This document shows positions 10,063-19,077 of a stretch of DNA of 40,108 nucleotides, piece after piece; positions within the stretch are counted from its first letter, which is position 1; every line of letters starts with the position of its first letter. The notes beneath the pieces were generated by a model. That model ran no database searches. It saw nothing but the letters and a program-made list of their open reading frames with translations, and had not been told where the DNA came from. Position numbers and translations under genes: made by a program. The stretch covers positions 1 through 40,108 of the forward strand of contig CAJOPH010000065.1 of NCBI GenBank assembly GCA_905236805.1. The letters run 5' to 3'. The DNA comes from an uncultured Eubacterium sp. (GTDB lineage: Bacteria; Bacillota; Clostridia; Lachnospirales; Lachnospiraceae).

Positions 10063-10133
10063 GTTCCCCTAGTTAAACGGATATAATAAGCGCCTCCTAA
10101 GCGCTAGTTGTGGGTTCGATTCCCGCGGGGAAC
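10063..10133 (+). tRNA. tRNA-Arg (anticodon CCT)
   Basis: Acceptor GTTCCCC/GGGGAAC, D-arm GTTA-AACGGATA-TAAT, anticodon arm AGCGC-CTCCTAA-GCGCT, T-arm GTGGG-TTCGATT-CCCGC. Confidence 0.95.
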
Positions 10134-10153
10134 GTTTATGGTAATGAGCAAAG

Positions 10154-10193
10154 AGTCACGGGCGCGCCGCCGAGGGTGCGTCTGTGGCTTTTT
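10154..10193 (+). terminator. terminator-like hairpin downstream of tRNA-Arg
   Basis: AGTCACGGGCGC ... GCGTCTGTGGCT can form ~12 bp including G-U pairs, followed by TTTTT. Confidence 0.55.
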
Positions 10194-10245
10194 CGCATAT
10201 AAGGAAAACAGCCGCTTTGCGGCACGCGCATAGGGCACTTGCGGG

Positions 10246-13200
10246 GTGACAGACATGGTTCAAAGGACATTTCTCATAGAAAACGATGAAGAATTTAACG
10301 CGATGCTGGAGAGCATATCACGGGATGACGCATGCAAAAGCGCGTCGTCAAGTCTCCTTGTGGCGTGTATCAATGACTGGGACCAAAGAGCGATAAAGGA
10401 GCATATCGCAAGGATATGCGCTAATGTTCCTGACCTCAAGGTGGCAGGCACTACCCACTATCAGGGACAGTGGGACTGGGGAAAGTCGAAAGAAAGATCC
10501 GCGTCCTTTAGTTTCGTTTTTTTTGATGAGGCAGATGCCCATGTGCATAGGATAGATGTGTCGGGCATGTCGGGCAAGGAAGCCGGAAGCAGATACCGTA
10601 AGGTCATCATGGGAATGGAGGATGTAAAGGGCGTTATGGTGTTTGTCTCCGGCACCTTTTTGCTGTTGGAGGATTTTTTCGGGGAGCTGGAAGATTTATC
10701 CATACCCTTTGTGGGAGCAAGGTCTGCCGCAAGGATAGAAGAGAAGATTCCGGATGACGGCGGATTTGAAGCCTATGTGATAGATGAAGAAGGTCCCCAT
10801 AAGAATTCGATCCTCCTTGCCGCCTTCTGCGGGAAGAATCTCCATGTGCATGCGGGCTACAGCTTCGGATGGTCTCCCATAGGGCGCAAGATGGAGGTGA
10901 CCCGTGCCTCAAACCCCGTTTTTATCGAGGAAATAGACAATCAGCCCGCAATAAAAATATTTGAAAAATACCTGAGGCTAAGGCCTTCGCAGATACATAT
11001 AGAAAACACATGTGAATTTCCCTTCCAGACCGAGCGAAAGGGGATGGTGGTGGGCAGGGTGTGCATGGCATCTTTGGAAAACGGGGTCGTATTTCTCTCG
11101 GGACCTTTGTACGAAGGGGAAAAGATCCGCTTCACATACGGAAACCACAGCGCCATATTTATGGATGCGGAGGAAAAAAGAAATGAAGTGGCTATGTTTG
11201 AGCCACAGGCCATCTTTCTTTCATGCTGCATGAACAGGATAGTGTACCTGGGGGATGAAGAGCAGCTGGAAATAGACCTTTTTAAGGATGTGTCGGATAC
11301 TTTGATGACCTTCCACGGGGCATCGGAAATCCTGATGATGGACGGCTCTGGGTCAGAATTAAATAGTGCGCTCTTGTCATTTTCGCTCCGGGAAGGTGAA
11401 AAGACCGGGAAGCAATACCACCTAAACAGCTTTAGGGACACAATAAAAAGCCTGTCCGACACGGAGGGCGATAATATCCCCATCCTGAACAGGCTGTTGG
11501 TGTTCCTTAGCGCAATGACGGGGGAGCTCGAGGAAGCCGCGGAGGCGGCAAATGTCGCAAACAGGGCAAAGACAGCCTTTTTGTCCAATATGTCCCATGA
11601 AATAAGGACTCCCATCAATGCGGTCCTTGGCCTGGACGAGATGATACTAAAGACCACGAAGGAAGAGGATACCAGGCGTTATGCGGCAGACATCCAAAGC
11701 AGCGGCAAGACGTTGCTTTCCCTGATAAATGATATCCTGGACACATCCAGGATGGAGTCGGGGCGCATGGAACTCATTGAGGAAGAGTATGACCTCTCAT
11801 CCATGATCAACGACCTGGCAAACATGATCATGGTAAAATCAAAAGAAAAGGGACTAAGGTTTACCGTGGCGGCAGACCCCAATCTTCCCACCATCCTCTG
11901 CGGGGATGAGAACAGGGTGAAGCAGTGCGTGCTAAATATCCTGACCAATGCCGTTAAATACACGAAGGAAGGGAGCGTCACCATGAAGGTCTCCTTCGAA
12001 CGCAAGAGCGAAGACACAATACTTCTTACCTTCCATGTGAAAGATACGGGCATAGGCATAAAGGAAGAAGACATCCCGAGGCTTACGAAGCCATTCGAAA
12101 GGATAGAGGAGGAAAGAAACAGAAACATCGAAGGTACGGGGCTGGGGATGAGCATAGTCACGCAGCTCCTTGACCTTATGGGATCAAGACTGGAGCTGGA
12201 GAGCGTATATGGCGTGGGGTCGGATTTTCATTTCACCATAGAGCAGAAGGTGGTAAGGGACGATCCCATAGGGAATTTTTCGAAAAGTTACCAGAACTAC
12301 ATCAGGGAAAGCACGAAATACAAAGAAAGCTTCCGGGCACCCTCCGCAAAGATCCTCGCGGTGGACGACACGAAGGTAAACCTCGTCGTCCTGAAAGGTC
12401 TTTTGAAGGAAACCCAAATGGAGATAACGACCGCCTCTTCCGGTGCCGAGGCTCTTGAGGCCGTAAAGAAGGAAGGCTTTGACATCATCTTCTTGGACCA
12501 GAGGATGCCCGGGATGGATGGGATACAGACGCTGGAAAAAATGAGGCAGCTGGAAAACAACCTATCATCGGGGGCTCCCGTCATCATGCTGACGGCCACG
12601 GCGCAGCTGGGGGCCAGGGAAGAGTTTCTAAGGAAGGGCTTTACGGACTACCTTTCAAAGCCCATAGACAGCACGAAGTTAAAGAGGATGGTAAGGCACT
12701 ACCTTCCCCCGGAGAAGGTGATTTTGGAAGGGGAAGAAGGCCGATCCGGGGGAGGTGCCGCAAATGAAAGTGTCCCATCCAAATATGAATCAGACTTCTT
12801 AAACCATATGGCCTCGGTAGAAGGCGTGGATGTGGATATGGGCATAGAAAACTGCGTGGATGAAGACATCTATATGGATGCGGTAAAGAGCTTTGTGAGT
12901 GCCCACGAAAAAAACATAAAAGACCTTGAGACATTCAAGGAACAAAAAGACCTTAAAAATTATACCATTTTGGTTCACGGGATAAAGAGCTCATCGAGGC
13001 TCATAGGGGCAGCAGGGCTCTCGGATCTCTCAAGGAACCTCGAAGACTGGGGAAACCTCAAAGAAACAAAGGAATTAGAAGCATATACCCCAGGCTTCAT
13101 AGAAAAATACAATAAGATAACTAAAGACCTCAAGGCCGCGCTTGAGGAAGCGGAAAACGAAAAAGATAAAGAAGGAAAGCCCCATCCCCCGATAGGAAAA

Positions 13201-13386
13201 GGGCGCCTGGAGGAGGGATACGCGGCCATAAAAGAGTTTGTGGACGGGTTTGACTTTGACTCTGCCAAGGACGTATATGACATGCTGTCGGAATACACGA
13301 TACCAAAGGACGAAGAGGAAAGATTCAAAAAAACGGGAGACCTTTTGTACAGGGTGGACGGGGAAGGGATACGGAATCTTCTGTGA
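10246..13386 (+). CDS. FIST-domain hybrid sensor histidine kinase (FIST, HisKA, HATPase, REC, Hpt-like)
   Basis: N-terminal ~400 aa FIST-like; SNMSHEIRTPINAVLG H-box; N/G boxes (NAVKYTKEG, DTGIGIKEED, GTGLGMSIV); REC (ILAVDDTKVNLVVLKGLL, FLDQRMPGMDG, MLTATA, LSKPID); C-terminal VHGIKSSSRLIGAAGLSDL Hpt-like. GTG start at 10246 or ATG at 10255. Confidence 0.9.
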   Translation: MTDMVQRTFLIENDEEFNAMLESISRDDACKSASSSLLVACINDWDQRAIKEHIARICANVPDLKVAGTTHYQGQWDWGKSKERSASFSFVFFDEADAHVHRIDVSGMSGKEAGSRYRKVIMGMEDVKGVMVFVSGTFLLLEDFFGELEDLSIPFVGARSAARIEEKIPDDGGFEAYVIDEEGPHKNSILLAAFCGKNLHVHAGYSFGWSPIGRKMEVTRASNPVFIEEIDNQPAIKIFEKYLRLRPSQIHIENTCEFPFQTERKGMVVGRVCMASLENGVVFLSGPLYEGEKIRFTYGNHSAIFMDAEEKRNEVAMFEPQAIFLSCCMNRIVYLGDEEQLEIDLFKDVSDTLMTFHGASEILMMDGSGSELNSALLSFSLREGEKTGKQYHLNSFRDTIKSLSDTEGDNIPILNRLLVFLSAMTGELEEAAEAANVANRAKTAFLSNMSHEIRTPINAVLGLDEMILKTTKEEDTRRYAADIQSSGKTLLSLINDILDTSRMESGRMELIEEEYDLSSMINDLANMIMVKSKEKGLRFTVAADPNLPTILCGDENRVKQCVLNILTNAVKYTKEGSVTMKVSFERKSEDTILLTFHVKDTGIGIKEEDIPRLTKPFERIEEERNRNIEGTGLGMSIVTQLLDLMGSRLELESVYGVGSDFHFTIEQKVVRDDPIGNFSKSYQNYIRESTKYKESFRAPSAKILAVDDTKVNLVVLKGLLKETQMEITTASSGAEALEAVKKEGFDIIFLDQRMPGMDGIQTLEKMRQLENNLSSGAPVIMLTATAQLGAREEFLRKGFTDYLSKPIDSTKLKRMVRHYLPPEKVILEGEEGRSGGGAANESVPSKYESDFLNHMASVEGVDVDMGIENCVDEDIYMDAVKSFVSAHEKNIKDLETFKEQKDLKNYTILVHGIKSSSRLIGAAGLSDLSRNLEDWGNLKETKELEAYTPGFIEKYNKITKDLKAALEEAENEKDKEGKPHPPIGKGRLEEGYAAIKEFVDGFDFDSAKDVYDMLSEYTIPKDEEERFKKTGDLLYRVDGEGIRNLL

Positions 13387-13406
13387 TCTGCCATTTGCGG
13401 CCGGTC

Positions 13407-13973
13407 CTATATCTCGCAGAAGGCCCGCACCATCGTCATCCCTGAGGGAGTCATGATGGATTCCGGGTGAAACTGCACCCCGAACACGGGGTAGGCGGTA
13501 TGCTGAACGGCCATGATGTCTCCCTCCGCGGTCTTCGCCGTGACCTTAAGGCACTCAGGGACAGAACCTTCGTCCACGGCCAGGGAATGGTACCTGGCGA
13601 CGGGGGCGTGCCTGGGGCAGTCCTTAAACAGGGGGCAGTCCGTATCGAACGTACATTCGGACTGCTTCCCGTGCATCAGCTTCCCCGCATGAACTATCCT
13701 TCCGCCGTACGCCTCGCAGATGGCCTGGTGACCCAGGCATACGCCCAGTATGGGGATTTTTGGACCAAGTTCTTTTACGATGTCTATGATGATCCCGGCA
13801 TCGGAGGGCCTTCCGGGGCCGGGAGAAAGGATGATCCTTTCGGGATCAAGGGAAAAAATCTCATCTACGGACAGCTCATCGTTCCTTATCACTTTGATGT
13901 CCGTATCTATCTCACCTACGTATTGGAAAAGGTTGTATGAAAAGCTGTCGTAATTGTCCACCAATAGTATCAT
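13407..13973 (-). CDS. trpG: anthranilate synthase component II (glutamine amidotransferase)
   Basis: MILLVDNYDSFSYNLFQYVGE, LSPGPGRPSDAG, ILGVCLGHQAICEAYGG, GVQFHPESIMTPSG. Confidence 0.95.
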   Translation of the reverse strand: MILLVDNYDSFSYNLFQYVGEIDTDIKVIRNDELSVDEIFSLDPERIILSPGPGRPSDAGIIIDIVKELGPKIPILGVCLGHQAICEAYGGRIVHAGKLMHGKQSECTFDTDCPLFKDCPRHAPVARYHSLAVDEGSVPECLKVTAKTAEGDIMAVQHTAYPVFGVQFHPESIMTPSGMTMVRAFCEI

Positions 13974-15433
13974 TCCATGTCCTCCGCTATGTTTAATGCG
14001 GTAAGGGAGGCCTTTGCCTTGTTAAGGCTCTCCTCAAACTCCTTTTCGGGATCGGAATCCGCCACTATCCCCGCGCCCGACCTTACGAATACCTTTCCGT
14101 TTTTCTTGTAGGCTATCCTTATCGCTATACAGGTATCCATGTTTCCGGTAAAGTCGATGTATCCTATGGCGCCCCCGTATATGCCCCTTTTGTTGTCCTC
14201 GAGCTGCGCTATCAGCTGGCAGGCCCTTATCTTGGGGGCTCCCGACAAAGTCCCCGCGGGAAGGACCGCCTCTATGGCATCCAGGGCATCCTTGTCATCG
14301 CGTATCTGTCCCCTCACGGTGGAGCCTATGTGCATCACGTGGGAGTAATAAAGGATCTCGTGAAATTTTTCCACCTGAACGCTCCCGAAGGCAGATACCT
14401 TCCCCAGGTCGTTTCTTCCCAGGTCCACGAGCATATTGTGCTCCGCAATCTCCTTCTCATCAGCCAGAAGCTCCTCTGAAAGCCTTTTGTCCTCTGACTC
14501 ATCTGCCCCCCGGGGACGGGTGCCCGCCAGGGGAAAGGTATGAAGCACACCGTCCTCCAGCTTTACCAGGGTCTCCGGGGATGCCCCCGCCACCTCCACG
14601 TCGGTCCCCGAAAAATAAAACATATAGGGCGAAGGGTTAATGGTGCGAAGCACCCTGTAGGTATTTAGAAGGCTTCCCTCGAAGGGGGCGCAAAGCCTGT
14701 TGGAAAGGACTATCTGGAAGATGTCGCCCTCCCGTATGTATTCCTTGGCCTTTTCGACCATGCCGCAGTACTCATCCCTGTCAAACAGGGGCGTAACCTC
14801 CCCCAGAAGGCGGCTTTTTGGCTCCTGCTTTTTTTTGCCGGATTTAAGCAGGTCGTACATTTGTTCTATCTGGAGCCTTGCCTTGTTGTAGCCCACCTCC
14901 GGATCCGAAAGGGACATGTTTGCCACCAGGATGATCTTTTGCCTCATGTTGTCAAAGACGATGACCTTGTCAAAAAGCATGAGGTCCAGGTCCTTAAAAC
15001 CCTCCGAGTCCTTTACGTCGCGGTGGGCCGCGGGCTCATAGTAGCCCAGGTAGTCATAAGAAAAATACCCGACCAGGCCCCCCGTAAAGGAAGGCAGGTT
15101 CTTCATCCGGGGGCTTTTGTACTTGGAAAGAATGCCCCGCAGCTGCCCGGAAGGGTCATCGGTTTCCACCTCGACGGATCCTATCTTCATCTTTCCCTTT
15201 TCGATGGTGATGTCCATTACGGGGTCGTACCCCAGGAAGGTGTACCTGCCCCATTTGTCATCCGCCATTGCCGACTCCAGCATGAAACAGTGCACGGATA
15301 CGTTCTTCAATATCCGCATCGCCTCTATGGGCGTTATGAAATCCGAGAGGATCTCGCAGGAAAGGGGAAGGACATCATATTCGCCGGATGACGCTATTTC
15401 CCTTACCCGGTCCATTTCAGGAAAAATCTTCAT
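13970..15433 (-). CDS. trpE: anthranilate synthase component I
   Basis: GGLVGYFSYDYLGYYEP, GDIFQIVLSNRL, SPETLVKLEDG..TFPLAGTRPRG, PAGTLSGAPKIRACQLI, IYGGAIGYIDFTGNMDTCIAIR; ATGA overlap with trpG. Confidence 0.96.
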   Translation of the reverse strand: MKIFPEMDRVREIASSGEYDVLPLSCEILSDFITPIEAMRILKNVSVHCFMLESAMADDKWGRYTFLGYDPVMDITIEKGKMKIGSVEVETDDPSGQLRGILSKYKSPRMKNLPSFTGGLVGYFSYDYLGYYEPAAHRDVKDSEGFKDLDLMLFDKVIVFDNMRQKIILVANMSLSDPEVGYNKARLQIEQMYDLLKSGKKKQEPKSRLLGEVTPLFDRDEYCGMVEKAKEYIREGDIFQIVLSNRLCAPFEGSLLNTYRVLRTINPSPYMFYFSGTDVEVAGASPETLVKLEDGVLHTFPLAGTRPRGADESEDKRLSEELLADEKEIAEHNMLVDLGRNDLGKVSAFGSVQVEKFHEILYYSHVMHIGSTVRGQIRDDKDALDAIEAVLPAGTLSGAPKIRACQLIAQLEDNKRGIYGGAIGYIDFTGNMDTCIAIRIAYKKNGKVFVRSGAGIVADSDPEKEFEESLNKAKASLTALNIAEDME

Positions 15434-15469
15434 ATCGTCTCCTCGTGTAAAAGTGATAACAGTGGCATA

Positions 15470-15498
15470 ATTATATCATAAAACTAACATGAATTCAA
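15470..15498 (-). promoter_or_regulatory. candidate trpE promoter
   Basis: On minus strand: TTGAAT - 17 nt - TATAAT with TGA before the -10. Confidence 0.6.
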
Positions 15499-15508
15499 CA
15501 GGGAACTA

Positions 15509-15538
15509 TTGACAATCACCGCATTATTGATGTATCAT
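15509..15538 (+). promoter_or_regulatory. candidate trpD promoter
   Basis: TTGACA (15509-15514) - 18 nt - TATCAT (15533-15538). Confidence 0.55.
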
Positions 15539-15587
15539 AAGAAGATATATTGTAAAGAAATAAGGATGATACAAAAGGAGCAAAACG

Positions 15588-16616
15588 ATGATAAAAGAAG
15601 CGATCGTAAAAATCGTAAACAAGGAAGACCTTACCTACGATGAGGCCTACGCCGTGGTGAGCGAGATCATGGGAGGGGAGACCTCCCCCACGCAAAACGC
15701 CGCGTTTCTGGCGGCACTTTCCACCAAGAGCGCCAGGGCAGAGACCACGGATGAGATAGCCGGATGCGCCGCGGCCATGAGGGAGAAGGCCACGATAGTA
15801 GATACCGGGATGGATGTATTCGACATAGTGGGCACGGGAGGGGACAATGCGAGCTCCTTTAATATCTCTACCACCTCGGGGCTCGTGGCCGCGGCCGGTG
15901 GAATGAAGGTGGCCAAGCACGGAAACCGCGCCGCCTCTTCCAAGTGCGGTACGGCCGACTGCCTGGAGGCTCTGGGGGTAAATATCCGTCAGAGCCCCGC
16001 AAGGTGCGTGGAGCTTTTGAATGAAGTGGGGATGTGCTTCTTTTTCGCGCAGGAATATCATACATCCATGAAGTACGTGGGGGCGATAAGGAAGGAGCTG
16101 GGATTTAGGACCGTGTTCAATATACTGGGACCCCTCACCAATCCCTCAAAGCCAAAGATGCAGCTTCTTGGGGTATACGATGAGTACCTGGTGGGGCCTT
16201 TGGCGCAGGTTTTGATAAACCTCGGCGTGGAAAGGGGCATGGTGGTCTATGGGAAAGATAAGCTGGATGAAATATCCTTAAGCTCCGATACCGCTGTCAG
16301 CGAGATAAGGAACGGATGGTACAAGCAATATACCATAAGACCCGAGGACTTCGGGATGAAGAGGTGCTCGAAGGATGACCTTAAGGGCGGCACCCCGGAT
16401 GAAAACGCAAAGATCACCCGAAACATCCTGGATGGGGAAAAAGGCCCAAAGAGGGACGCCGTGCTCCTTAACGCGGGAGCCGGTCTTTACATCGGAGGAA
16501 AGGCACCGTCCATGAAGGAAGGAGTCGATATGGCAGCAGGGCTTATAGATTCTGGAGAGGCGAAAAAGACGCTCGATAAGCTGATAGAGGTCTCAAACAG
16601 GCCCGACGGTGAATAG
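15588..16616 (+). CDS. trpD: anthranilate phosphoribosyltransferase
   Basis: [68 protein letters not shown]. Confidence 0.96.
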   Translation: MIKEAIVKIVNKEDLTYDEAYAVVSEIMGGETSPTQNAAFLAALSTKSARAETTDEIAGCAAAMREKATIVDTGMDVFDIVGTGGDNASSFNISTTSGLVAAAGGMKVAKHGNRAASSKCGTADCLEALGVNIRQSPARCVELLNEVGMCFFFAQEYHTSMKYVGAIRKELGFRTVFNILGPLTNPSKPKMQLLGVYDEYLVGPLAQVLINLGVERGMVVYGKDKLDEISLSSDTAVSEIRNGWYKQYTIRPEDFGMKRCSKDDLKGGTPDENAKITRNILDGEKGPKRDAVLLNAGAGLYIGGKAPSMKEGVDMAAGLIDSGEAKKTLDKLIEVSNRPDGE

Positions 16617-16619
16617 GTC

Positions 16620-17408
16620 ATGGCAAATATTTTGGATGAGCTGGCAGGGTATGCGAAAGTCCGCGTGGAAGAGTCCAAAAAAAAGCATCCCCTCCCGGAA
16701 ATAAGGCGAAGTGCCGAAGAACAAGGTCCCGGGGAATTCGAGTTCGAAAAAGCACTTAAAAAAGAGGGGCTGGGCTTCATCTGCGAGGCAAAAAAAGCAT
16801 CCCCCTCCAAGGGACTTATCGCGCAGGATTTTCCCTATGTGGATATCGCAAGGCAGTACGAACAGGCGGGGGCAGAGTGCATCTCCGTACTTACCGAGCC
16901 GAGGTGGTTTCTGGGGAGCGATAAATACCTAAAGGAGATAGCGCAGGAGGTTTCCATCCCCATCCTAAGGAAAGACTTTACCGTAGATGAATACATGATA
17001 TTCGAGGCAAAGGCCATGGGAGCCAAGGCAGTCCTTCTTATCTGCGCCATCTTGGAAAAAGGACAGATAGCAGAATACCTTTCCATATGCGATTCGTTGG
17101 GAATATCCGCCCTGGTAGAGGCCCATGATGAAAGGGAGATAGATAAGGCATTATCTGTGGGCGCAAGGATCATCGGGGTTAATAACAGAAACCTCAAGGA
17201 TTTTTCGGTAGATACGGAAAACGCGGAAAGATTAAGGAGCATGGTTCCCGAAGAAATAGTCTTTGTCTCAGAAAGCGGAATATCTTCCAAGGAGGACGTA
17301 AAAAAAGCCAAAGACCATGGTGCGGACGCGGTCCTTGTGGGAGAAGTCCTGATGAGAGCCATGGACAAAAAGCAAAAGCTAAAAGAGCTGAAGGAGCTTA
17401 TTCCTTAA
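16620..17408 (+). CDS. trpC: indole-3-glycerol phosphate synthase
   Basis: ICEAKKASPSKGLIAQDFPYVDIARQYEQAGA, SVLTEPRWFLGSDKYL, IGVNNRNLKDFSVD, VSESGISSKEDVKKAKDHGADAVLVGEVLM. Confidence 0.95.
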   Translation: MANILDELAGYAKVRVEESKKKHPLPEIRRSAEEQGPGEFEFEKALKKEGLGFICEAKKASPSKGLIAQDFPYVDIARQYEQAGAECISVLTEPRWFLGSDKYLKEIAQEVSIPILRKDFTVDEYMIFEAKAMGAKAVLLICAILEKGQIAEYLSICDSLGISALVEAHDEREIDKALSVGARIIGVNNRNLKDFSVDTENAERLRSMVPEEIVFVSESGISSKEDVKKAKDHGADAVLVGEVLMRAMDKKQKLKELKELIP

Positions 17409-17433
17409 GCCGGATAAACAAAGGAGAAGACCA

Positions 17434-18633
17434 ATGCCAAAATTAAATGAGTGCTACCTGGATATCAAGGAGAGCTACCTGTTTGCCGAGATTTCCAGGA
17501 GGGTTTCGGAGTACGAAAAGAACAATCCCGGAAAAGACATCATCCGCCTGGGGATAGGGGACGTGACGCTCCCCCTGTCAAAGAGGGTGCTGGACGCCCT
17601 GCATAAGGGAGTGGATGACCAGGGGGATCCTTCCACCTTCAAGGGCTATGGCCCCGAGCAGGGCTACGGGTTCTTAAGGGAGGCGGTATCGGGGTATTAC
17701 GGATCCAACGGCGTAGATATAGACCCCGATGAGATATTCATATCCGACGGGGCAAAGTCCGATACCGGAAACATCACGGAGCTGTTTGACAGGGACAATA
17801 CCATACTGGTGCCCGATCCCGTATACCCCGTGTACGTGGACACGAACATCATGGGAGGAAAGAGCGTAAAGTACATGGCGGGAAATGAAGAAAACGGCTT
17901 TTTGCCGATGCCCGACCCTAAGGTACATGCCGACGTCATCTACATCTGCTCCCCCAATAATCCCACGGGGGCGGTCTACGACAAAGAAAGGCTCACAAAG
18001 TGGGTGGACTACGCGCTTGACAATCATGCGGTCATACTGTTTGACTCGGCGTACGAGGCGTTTATAGACGACCCCTCCCTTCCGAGGAGCATTTTTGCCA
18101 TAGAGGGGGCCAAAAAGTGCGCGATAGAGTTTTGCTCACTTTCCAAGACGGCGGGATTTACGGGGACCAGGCTGGGATACACCGTCATCCCCAAAGACCT
18201 TGTATTTCCCACTTCAAGGGGAGGGCAGATGTCCCTTCATGCCATGTGGTTCCGCAGGCAGTCCACGAAGTTCAACGGGGCTTCCTATATCGTGCAAAGG
18301 GGAGCCGCCGAGGTCTTTACCAAAGAGGGTATGGAAGAGTGCCGCGCGAATATCGCCTATTACAAGGAAAATGCAAAGATTATTTCAGAGGCCTTAGATG
18401 CCAATGGCATATGGTACACGGGCGGGAAAAATTCCCCCTACATCTGGTTCAGGTGCCCGCACGGCATGGGGTCATGGGAGTTTTTTGACAGGCTTCTTAA
18501 CGAGGTGCAGGTGGTAGGCACGCCCGGTGAAGGATTTGGCGACAATGGCAAGGGGTTCTTCAGGCTTACGGCATTCGGCGAAAGGGAAAGAACCAAAGAA
18601 GCCATGAAGCGCATGGAAAAAATATTGCAATAA
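17434..18633 (+). CDS. dapL: LL-diaminopimelate aminotransferase
   Basis: LFAEISRRVSEYEKNNPGKDIIRLGIGDVTLPL; FKGYGPEQGYGFLREAVSGYYG; CSPNNPTGAV; CSLSKTAGFTGTRLGYTV. Confidence 0.93.
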   Translation: MPKLNECYLDIKESYLFAEISRRVSEYEKNNPGKDIIRLGIGDVTLPLSKRVLDALHKGVDDQGDPSTFKGYGPEQGYGFLREAVSGYYGSNGVDIDPDEIFISDGAKSDTGNITELFDRDNTILVPDPVYPVYVDTNIMGGKSVKYMAGNEENGFLPMPDPKVHADVIYICSPNNPTGAVYDKERLTKWVDYALDNHAVILFDSAYEAFIDDPSLPRSIFAIEGAKKCAIEFCSLSKTAGFTGTRLGYTVIPKDLVFPTSRGGQMSLHAMWFRRQSTKFNGASYIVQRGAAEVFTKEGMEECRANIAYYKENAKIISEALDANGIWYTGGKNSPYIWFRCPHGMGSWEFFDRLLNEVQVVGTPGEGFGDNGKGFFRLTAFGERERTKEAMKRMEKILQ

Positions 18634-18648
18634 AAAAGGAGAAAAACC

Positions 18649-19077
18649 ATGGATGTATTAAACGGCGCAGTAAAAATGGCGCAGGACATAGGCACAAAGG
18701 CCGCAAAGAAGGCGGGCGAGCTGAAGGAAACGACGAAGCTAAAGCTTGAGATCCGTTCCAAGGAGGATTTCATAGAGAGGCAGTACAGGGAGATCGGGAA
18801 AAGACTCTATGAGGATACCAAGGACGATGATTCCAACAGCTACGAGGAAGTATTTTTGATAAACCGCACCTTTGAGGAAATAGCCGAGCTGCAGAAGCTG
18901 ATGGCGGATATCACGGGCACGGTAAAGTGCAAAAGCTGCGATGCCGATGTGGATCCGTCGTCCGCATTCTGCCCCAAATGTGGGGCAAAAATGGAAAATG
19001 AAGCCGAAGACGAGGATGACGAAGAGACGATAGTGACAGTAGACGTGGAAGAACCGGGAGATGACGATGGCGAATAA
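18649..19077 (+). CDS. zinc-ribbon domain protein with coiled-coil-like N-terminus
   Basis: CKSCDADVDPSSAFCPKCGAKM; acidic C-terminal tail; overlaps metG start. Confidence 0.8.
   Translation: MDVLNGAVKMAQDIGTKAAKKAGELKETTKLKLEIRSKEDFIERQYREIGKRLYEDTKDDDSNSYEEVFLINRTFEEIAELQKLMADITGTVKCKSCDADVDPSSAFCPKCGAKMENEAEDEDDEETIVTVDVEEPGDDDGE

Noticed and set aside
10063-10260. tRNA-Arg as an integration site for a genomic island
   Set aside because: No integrase and no repeated tRNA 3' end seen downstream; following genes look chromosomal
15434-15587. T-box or trp attenuator upstream of trpE or trpD
   Set aside because: Gap is too short and no Trp-codon leader peptide, T-box sequence or terminator/antiterminator pair found
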